A DNA stretch of 64,000 nucleotides. Source: Pyrrhosoma nymphula. Taxonomy: Eukaryota; Arthropoda; Insecta; Odonata; Coenagrionidae. Where the stretch lies: positions 88,629,838 through 88,693,837 of the forward strand of contig OY754339.1 of NCBI GenBank assembly GCA_963573305.1. Reading direction: 5' to 3'. Below, one piece after another: positions 58,838 to 64,000 of this stretch (the stretch's first letter is position 1; the number at the start of each line of letters is the position of its first letter). The notes below the pieces were generated by a model. It saw nothing but the letters and a program-made list of their open reading frames with translations. It did no database searches and was not told where the DNA came from. The position numbers and the translations under genes were made by a program.

Positions 58838-59621
58838 CCACGTTCTAGTGATGGGTCGGACATGAACAATCGAATCACGTGACCCGGGTCATCTCGGAGA
58901 CTGATTGATGAACGGGGATAATTCAGATGACCGAGAGGATCATTTTCGGACGCAGGTCGTTCTCGACCCTGGTCGTTTTCCTTCAATCGCGACCCGTTGG
59001 TCATTCGTGATTATTTGTTCACCGAGAGGGTCACTTTCAGTCGTAGGTCGTTCGCGACCAAAGGACCACACGTATGGGAAGCAGTGAGAGCCGTCAATCG
59101 GTGTGGATGGAACTGGGTGTGGAACACAGAGGAGCTGCTGTCTTCGGAACTCTTTATGTTGCAGCCCCCGGGCTGTCGGAATTGCAAGAGAGAATGTAGC
59201 AATAACAATTATTATTTACGACTAATTCTGTTGTAATTGAGTTGAAATTGAACTCAGGTTTTTTAATGAAAAAGACTGGCCCTTGGTTTTCCTCGAAAAG
59301 TCTTACCATTAAAATTTCAAAAATAAGTGCGAACATTATGTACCAGTCCATCCCCAAGAACCACGGGATTACTCTGGAAGTATACAAGTACATATATTTC
59401 GGTGCAGCAGACGCATTTAGCGTTCCCGACAACCCCGGAGGAGACACCCAGCATGGCCATGTTGACCACGGGGTGTTTGTTGACCGATGTTGAAGTGCCA
59501 TTTAAGAGAGGCTCACGATCTGCGATCACGACCCGTTTATTCATGACAGAATCACTCAAGTGAGTGGTGGTCGTGATTGGGGTCACGGGAATGACCGACT
59601 CAGTCCATCACTACCACGTTC
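58838..59621 (+). mobile_element. hAT-type MITE with 8-bp TSD and subterminal repeats
   Basis: 768 bp (58846-59613) between CCACGTTC at 58838-58845 and 59614-59621. Ends TAGTGATGGGTCGGAC and AGTCCATCACTA are inverted. Near the left end a 38-bp unit beginning CCGAGAGG and ending CGACC is duplicated (58931-58968 and 59022-59059). Many GGTCGT/ACGACC motifs occur near both ends. Open frames inside do not resemble a transposase. Confidence 0.88.
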
Positions 59622-61417
59622 CTCTTTCCGTTCTCTCAACCACCCCTCCCCCTACAATCCTCCCTTTCCACCCCCCTATACGCAAGGCCCCCTCCAACAC
59701 TCCTCCTACCCCCCCCCCCTGGGCCTTCAGCTTCTAATCTTTTCAGCCCTCACTTTTCGACATCTCCTCTACACTCCCACCAGTTCCAGTCGTACTTTTT
59801 TCCCTCTCTCTCAAACCCCTTCCCACCCCCACTCCCTCAACAGGGCCTCCTCGCCTATCCTTCTCCTTTTCCCCTCGCTCGCTTACTTAGTCTCGCATAA
59901 TCCACCGAGAAACCACCTGGCTGCCTCCTTAATCCTTCTGAAGAACTCAAACGAACCGATTAAAAGCTCTTTGCTTTCGCTTATATTTTTTCGTGTCTTT
60001 CTTTATTTCGTTCCGTTCTGCATTTGTGCCGAAAATTTTCGAGCGGAGGAAGAAGCACAAAGGAAGCTCTTTTTGGGATCTTTCTTTGGGGGGGGGGAGA
60101 AAGGGTGGGAGAAACTTAGGGGAGGGGATTTCCGTAAAAGACGAAGTCGGCGGAGGTGCGCAGTTATTGCCGGGATTTATTATTATTATTTCGGAGGAGC
60201 CCACAGAGCGCGCACAGCTTCTTTCCCCGCAGTTTTCCTCCTTAGCCTTTCATCCCTCTTCCATCCTTCCACTTGCCTTCGGGTGATCGTTATAAACTTC
60301 CGGGCGGCGGGAAAACTTTTTTGCGCGGATTATTCTCGACGACGAAATCCGATATCGCCGCAGTCTTTGGCGGAGAAGACAATCGCAGTAAAAAAAATCC
60401 ACTCACCTCAAAAACCTTCGATTTTTATGAGATTTTGGTACCTTGAAGAGGCACCAGCCTAAAACAGGGTTGCCGTTGTTAATAGAGTAACTATCTGCGA
60501 CACTCTACATGCGTATGATAAGTAATATTTATAAATAGTAATGTAAAAATAAACCATTTTGAATTGAATGAGATTTTGATGGGTGCCTGTGCTTATGGGA
60601 GATTGCTAAAGTTAATGCGAAAAAAGCCGAGTACGATGTAAATTTAGAGATTGAAAATCGCCTAAATACCGCCGTTATCGAAGATACCTGACATTCTCCA
60701 TGGCGATGCGAGGTATTAGCTTCAACTGCCATATGGTTGCTGGTAACCTTACATTAAAAAGAATGATGGTATGCAAATGTGGTTGGGACATGTCCATAAA
60801 AATAAAATGGAACGTAGCATTTCTTGTTTTGCTGAGAAGCTAGGTAGAATAGAGGCAGCAACGCTTAACATGATGAGAAACGCGATAACATTCGCTATAT
60901 GTATAGGATGACACATGCACAGTTAAAATATTCCATCTATATAGGGCTGCTTTATTTAAAATTTGTTTCTAACTAATTTAAAGCGCAATTCTTGCTTATT
61001 TGCATCACCATTATATTACTAATAAATTAGAATTATGTTCAATACATAATGTAATTAATTCTAGCAATGCTTCAATAGAAAAGCATTTATTAAACAATGT
61101 TTATTGTACTCATAGCATCTACTGACTCATTTTTTGGTAATAACTGAAGTACAAATTATAACGTGAATCAATGATTGATTTTATTCATCATGAAAGTAGC
61201 TTTCATACGAAATCGAACGAATTAGAGCAAAATAAATGGTATTAAGTACTATATTCAAAACTATAAAGGAGATATACCTCCAACTATAACTCAGCCTCCA
61301 GCATCGTTTCTTGTTCTACATTTATTTCGTCTACATTATGTATTTTGTTTGAACATTACATTATGTATTTTGTTTGTATAATGTATATGCTGAGATAATC
61401 ACTAAAGTGCTTTCAAA
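59622..61417. other. C/T-rich then unique DNA; no gene called
   Basis: 59635-59900 is strongly pyrimidine-rich. A 300-codon frame (59560-60462) is the longest in the window, but it starts in the hAT MITE, is proline/serine/leucine low-complexity at first, then changes character with no domain. I read it as open by composition. 60470-61417 is AT-rich and featureless. Confidence 0.55.
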
Positions 61418-61635
61418 TATAAGTTACAGTTTCAGGCATAACCTTGTGGAAACGCGACACATGAAATAATTTCTCGCTTTGTATATTCCACACTTTTTTT
61501 ATTTTTACCGACCATGGCTTGTCATACAATGTCATTTTCAAGGTTAAAAATGGCCTTGTATGCCGACACCATGGTGGGTAAAAATATAGAAGTGTGGAAT
61601 ATACAAAGCGAGAAATTATTTCATAACAAGCTTTC
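61409..61635 (+). mobile_element. Hairpin element, family 1, TSD uncertain
   Basis: Head TATAAGTTACAGTTTCAGGC then CCTTGTGGAAACG, as in the family. Arms TGAAATAATTTCTCGCTTTG and TATATTCCACACTTTTTTTA pair with complements ending at 61623. The loop is unusual: it holds ACAATGTCATTTTCAAGG and no GAAACG core. GCTTTC occurs at 61409-61414 and 61630-61635, too short to trust as a TSD. Confidence 0.7.
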
Positions 61636-63375
61636 CATCACACATTGCCGACACTTTTGCCACAGAGCAAATGACATTTTATCCCATTGTTACGTTGTCC
61701 GAATCCCTTCTAGTGGGTTTTCTTCAATGTAGCACTTATCGATCTAACTGATGAAACCGTACAAGTTTTAAGGCATAGAGAGCATAAAGAATTAGAGAGA
61801 TTGGTTTAAAATAGGCAAGGTAAAATTCTCAATGCTTTGCTCCATCTGAAGGCACCGCGGAGACGGAGCGTGAGTAACCAGAGTGACATCGCTCCGTGTA
61901 GAAACGCGAGAAAGTAACCATTCTGGTTGGAGAACGTCAACCGGTGACAAAACCGCAACTCATCGCGACTAACGGGCCATGAATGCATATGCACGAGAGG
62001 AGCAGAGCGGGCGGTGGTCTAATGATTTCACTCTGGACGTTCCGAACCTCAATTTCCATGCCAGAAGAAAATATTTCATCGATGCATCCAATGTTCATGC
62101 CAAAATAAAAAAAGACGCCTGATCTCGATATTGAAGTGGAATTAAAATCATTCCATGTCAAATTTTCCCGCGATTCCAGCCCGGAAATCTCATATTTCGA
62201 CGGAATTCTAACATGAAATTCTAACCGTGGGTTATTTCAAACAAAAAACGACGACTTCGGGGAAAAATTCTTTCAGGAATATAACGGTTTGGTTGCTAGG
62301 CCACCTTCTGGGTTCGGTGGCATCCCCAGTTGCTGCATAAAATATTGAAAGCTCAAGTCTCGACTATTTCCCGAAGTATCCAATGAAAATATCATAATTT
62401 AGCATAACTACCTGAAGGATTTCTAGGCCTAATCATGCATATGTATGTAGTATTTTAATGGCGAAACATTAACGGGTGCCACCAAAGGTGATCCTTGATA
62501 ATAAAAGGAGAATCTTAGCCTAGACTAAAAAGAAAAGGCTGTAGGGGAACATGTTGTAAACCCATTGAAGTCACAACCGGTCAGACCAGAGAGAGGGAGA
62601 AATTCGTGAGGACCAGTTGTCATAGATCAACGATTTTGAGGCGTTAACATCCCATTGTACCAGCAGATCCCATAAGATTTGGACCACTTAGAAGACTGGA
62701 AAACAGTTTTAAATTGTACCCACATTTTCCAGCTGTCGTGAGCCAGTTTTTCGCTGTTCTATAACGTGATGCTAGCTTGAAATAGCTGCATTCATAAAAA
62801 TGAAATAAGAAAATTAGTAAAAACGAATTATAAAAAATAAATAAATAAAGAGCAAATTAGGTCATAAATGGTCCCAAATAGGACAAAAATAACCCCGCAC
62901 ATATTTTTCCATTGCTTTAGGAGATAATTAACTTCCGAGCAAGAACCCGAACCTAGAGACAGCCGTGTGTATGAGGTTTTTCAAAGGTTTTACACACTAA
63001 TTTTTTTAAAACAAAAGTTTGAAATTTTTGAAAAGTAAGGACTCGACACTTCCACAAGTTAAATTTTCAATACAAATAATAGTGTGGAAGTACTAAGAGT
63101 GTACTTCTTTTAAAAAATATGGGTTTTTTGAGACCGAAAATTAGTTTCATGAGAGATATTGAATATGAGGAATAAAAGGAGGTCTAGACTAATTGGTTCT
63201 GGCTTGATCAAGGAAGATGTTGCCGGAGTACCTAAGTGATCCTTATACCATTTTATTGGGTCGAAAGCGTCATATTTTCACCTAGCCAATATGATTAAAC
63301 GCCTTGACACACCTTAAGCTAAGCAGAAGGATGGGGATATAGAGACAAGTATCTATCGTAGATAGAGGTATAAAT
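61636..63375. other. No gene seen
   Basis: Unique sequence. The short frames at 61806-62161 (minus) are unrecognised. No repeat identified. Confidence 0.55.
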
Positions 63376-63614
63376 ATTACAAGACCATGTTGAAAAAAAA
63401 AACTGTGATTTCCACAAACTTTATTTTGCTGGTACGACGCGCGTTTCACCACACTGTGGCATATTCAGGCACATGAATATGCCACAGTGTGGTGGAACGC
63501 GCGTCGTGCCAGTGGAATAAAGTTTGTGGAAATTACAAAGTTGGTTTTCCTCAACATGGATATCCATCATTTCCTCGATGTCATGTCTGATATCATCAGT
63601 TTTAAGATTACAAG
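63376..63614 (-). mobile_element. Hairpin element, family 1, with 8-bp TSD
   Basis: The element (63384-63606, 223 bp) lies between ATTACAAG at 63376-63383 and 63607-63614. On the minus strand it starts CTTAAAACTGATGATATCAG, then GAGGAAATGATGGATATCC, matching the 28.3-kb head base for base in long runs. Arms TTCCACAAACTTTATT and GACGCGCGTTTCACCACACT with complements. The centre retains a hammerhead-like core. Confidence 0.85.
63468..63510 (+). ncRNA. Hammerhead-like core, A3/U8 variant
   Basis: Order: GGCAC (helix I), ATGAATA (63473-63479), helix II around CCAC/GTGG, GGAA (63494-63497, consensus GAAA), ACGCGCGT (self-complementary), C (63505), GTGCC (helix I, complementary to GGCAC). Positions 3 and 8 are A and U as at 18.3 kb. 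The GGAA change is probably inactivating. Confidence 0.4.
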
Positions 63615-64000
63615 GCATACAAATAATTACATCCCGTAATGGCGCGTTTTGAAAAGGATAAATCAATGTATAAGGCGTGCCAACGCTAAATATTGTACCT
63701 CAGTTAGATTTCAGTGGGAAACATATAGCGAGTGCGGTGTAATACCTTCACCTACCTGTATTGCGTATCTCGTCGTTCTTTTTCGAGAAAGTCAACCTAC
63801 AACCTTATGTTATTCGCTGAAAATCTCTCATCTAGAAATTGAACATTGCAGAAACATATGTGCATACGACAGTGAGTAAATAAATAAATATATATATATT
63901 TCTTTATATATATAATCTCTTAGTAGAAGATCGTTCTCGGCGACAGTGAACATGCATAAATAAGATAGCGATACACTTGACCAACACAGAAAAACGCATA
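63615..64000. other. No gene seen; TA-rich microsatellite
   Basis: A 76-codon frame (63649-63879) is unrecognised. A TA-rich run lies at about 63880-63915. Confidence 0.5.

Noticed and set aside
8000..60000. CRISPR arrays, bacterial operons or prophage
   Set aside because: No regularly spaced repeats or dense coding were seen; the content is that of animal non-coding DNA.
59560..60462. 300-codon open frame, longest in the window
   Set aside because: It starts inside a hAT MITE, begins as low-complexity Pro/Ser/Leu from a pyrimidine-rich tract, shows no domain, and overlaps frames on the other strand.

Overview
This window looks like ordinary, repeat-dense, AT-leaning intergenic or intronic DNA from a metazoan, most likely an arthropod. 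No complete protein gene could be recognised. Open frames are short, mostly lie in low-complexity or GC-richer patches, and match no family I know. The evidence for an animal genome is the repeat content: tRNA-derived SINEs with readable B boxes, decayed non-LTR (LINE) reverse-transcriptase tails, hAT-type MITEs with 8-bp target-site duplications (TSDs), a TTAA-flanked MITE family, a 5S rRNA-like sequence, and many short hairpin elements carrying hammerhead-ribozyme-like cores of the kind known from Penelope-like elements and animal retrozymes. The taxon cannot be fixed from the sequence alone.

Layout. 1-9.5 kb is mostly featureless, with one hairpin element (5.8 kb) and one possible 84-bp internal exon (6494-6577). 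9.5-24 kb holds a MITE with ACGTAA-type ends, two copies of a foldback repeat (10.1 and 16.2 kb), hairpin elements (13.9, 14.1, 18.2, 23.8 kb), a LINE tail (20.8-21.8 kb) and two SINEs. 24-35 kb has strand-skewed purine/pyrimidine tracts, a tandem pair of hammerhead-like units (24.9-25.4 kb), a roughly 500-bp repeat interrupted by a hairpin element (28 kb), a second LINE tail (29.5 kb), a SINE cluster (32.5-33.2 kb) and a TTAA MITE. 35-46 kb has the 5S-like sequence, more hairpins (37.9, 40.5, 41.8 kb), a hammerhead core (42.7 kb), the uninterrupted copy of the 28-kb repeat (43.6-44.1 kb) and two hAT MITEs (39.8, 45.0 kb). 45.7-56 kb is largely unique, with one TTAA MITE, one foldback and one SINE. 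56-60 kb is a pile-up of an inverted-repeat element, two TTAA MITEs in opposite orientation (one split by a GC-rich insert) and a hAT MITE. 60-64 kb is mostly plain, with two hairpin elements.

Main result. At least eight loci carry short self-complementary elements of about 110-410 bp. Six share a head motif (a GGC-type block followed by GTGGAA) and are flanked by direct repeats of 8, 10, 12, 12, 13 and 16 bp. One sits inside a repeat whose empty-site relative lies 15 kb away. Several contain a hammerhead type I layout: complementary helix I strands, CUGANGA-like core, helix II, GAAA, a short self-complementary helix III, and UC at the predicted cleavage site. TSDs of varying length suggest RNA-mediated insertion rather than cut-and-paste. 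Their activity and any link to Penelope-like machinery are inferences.
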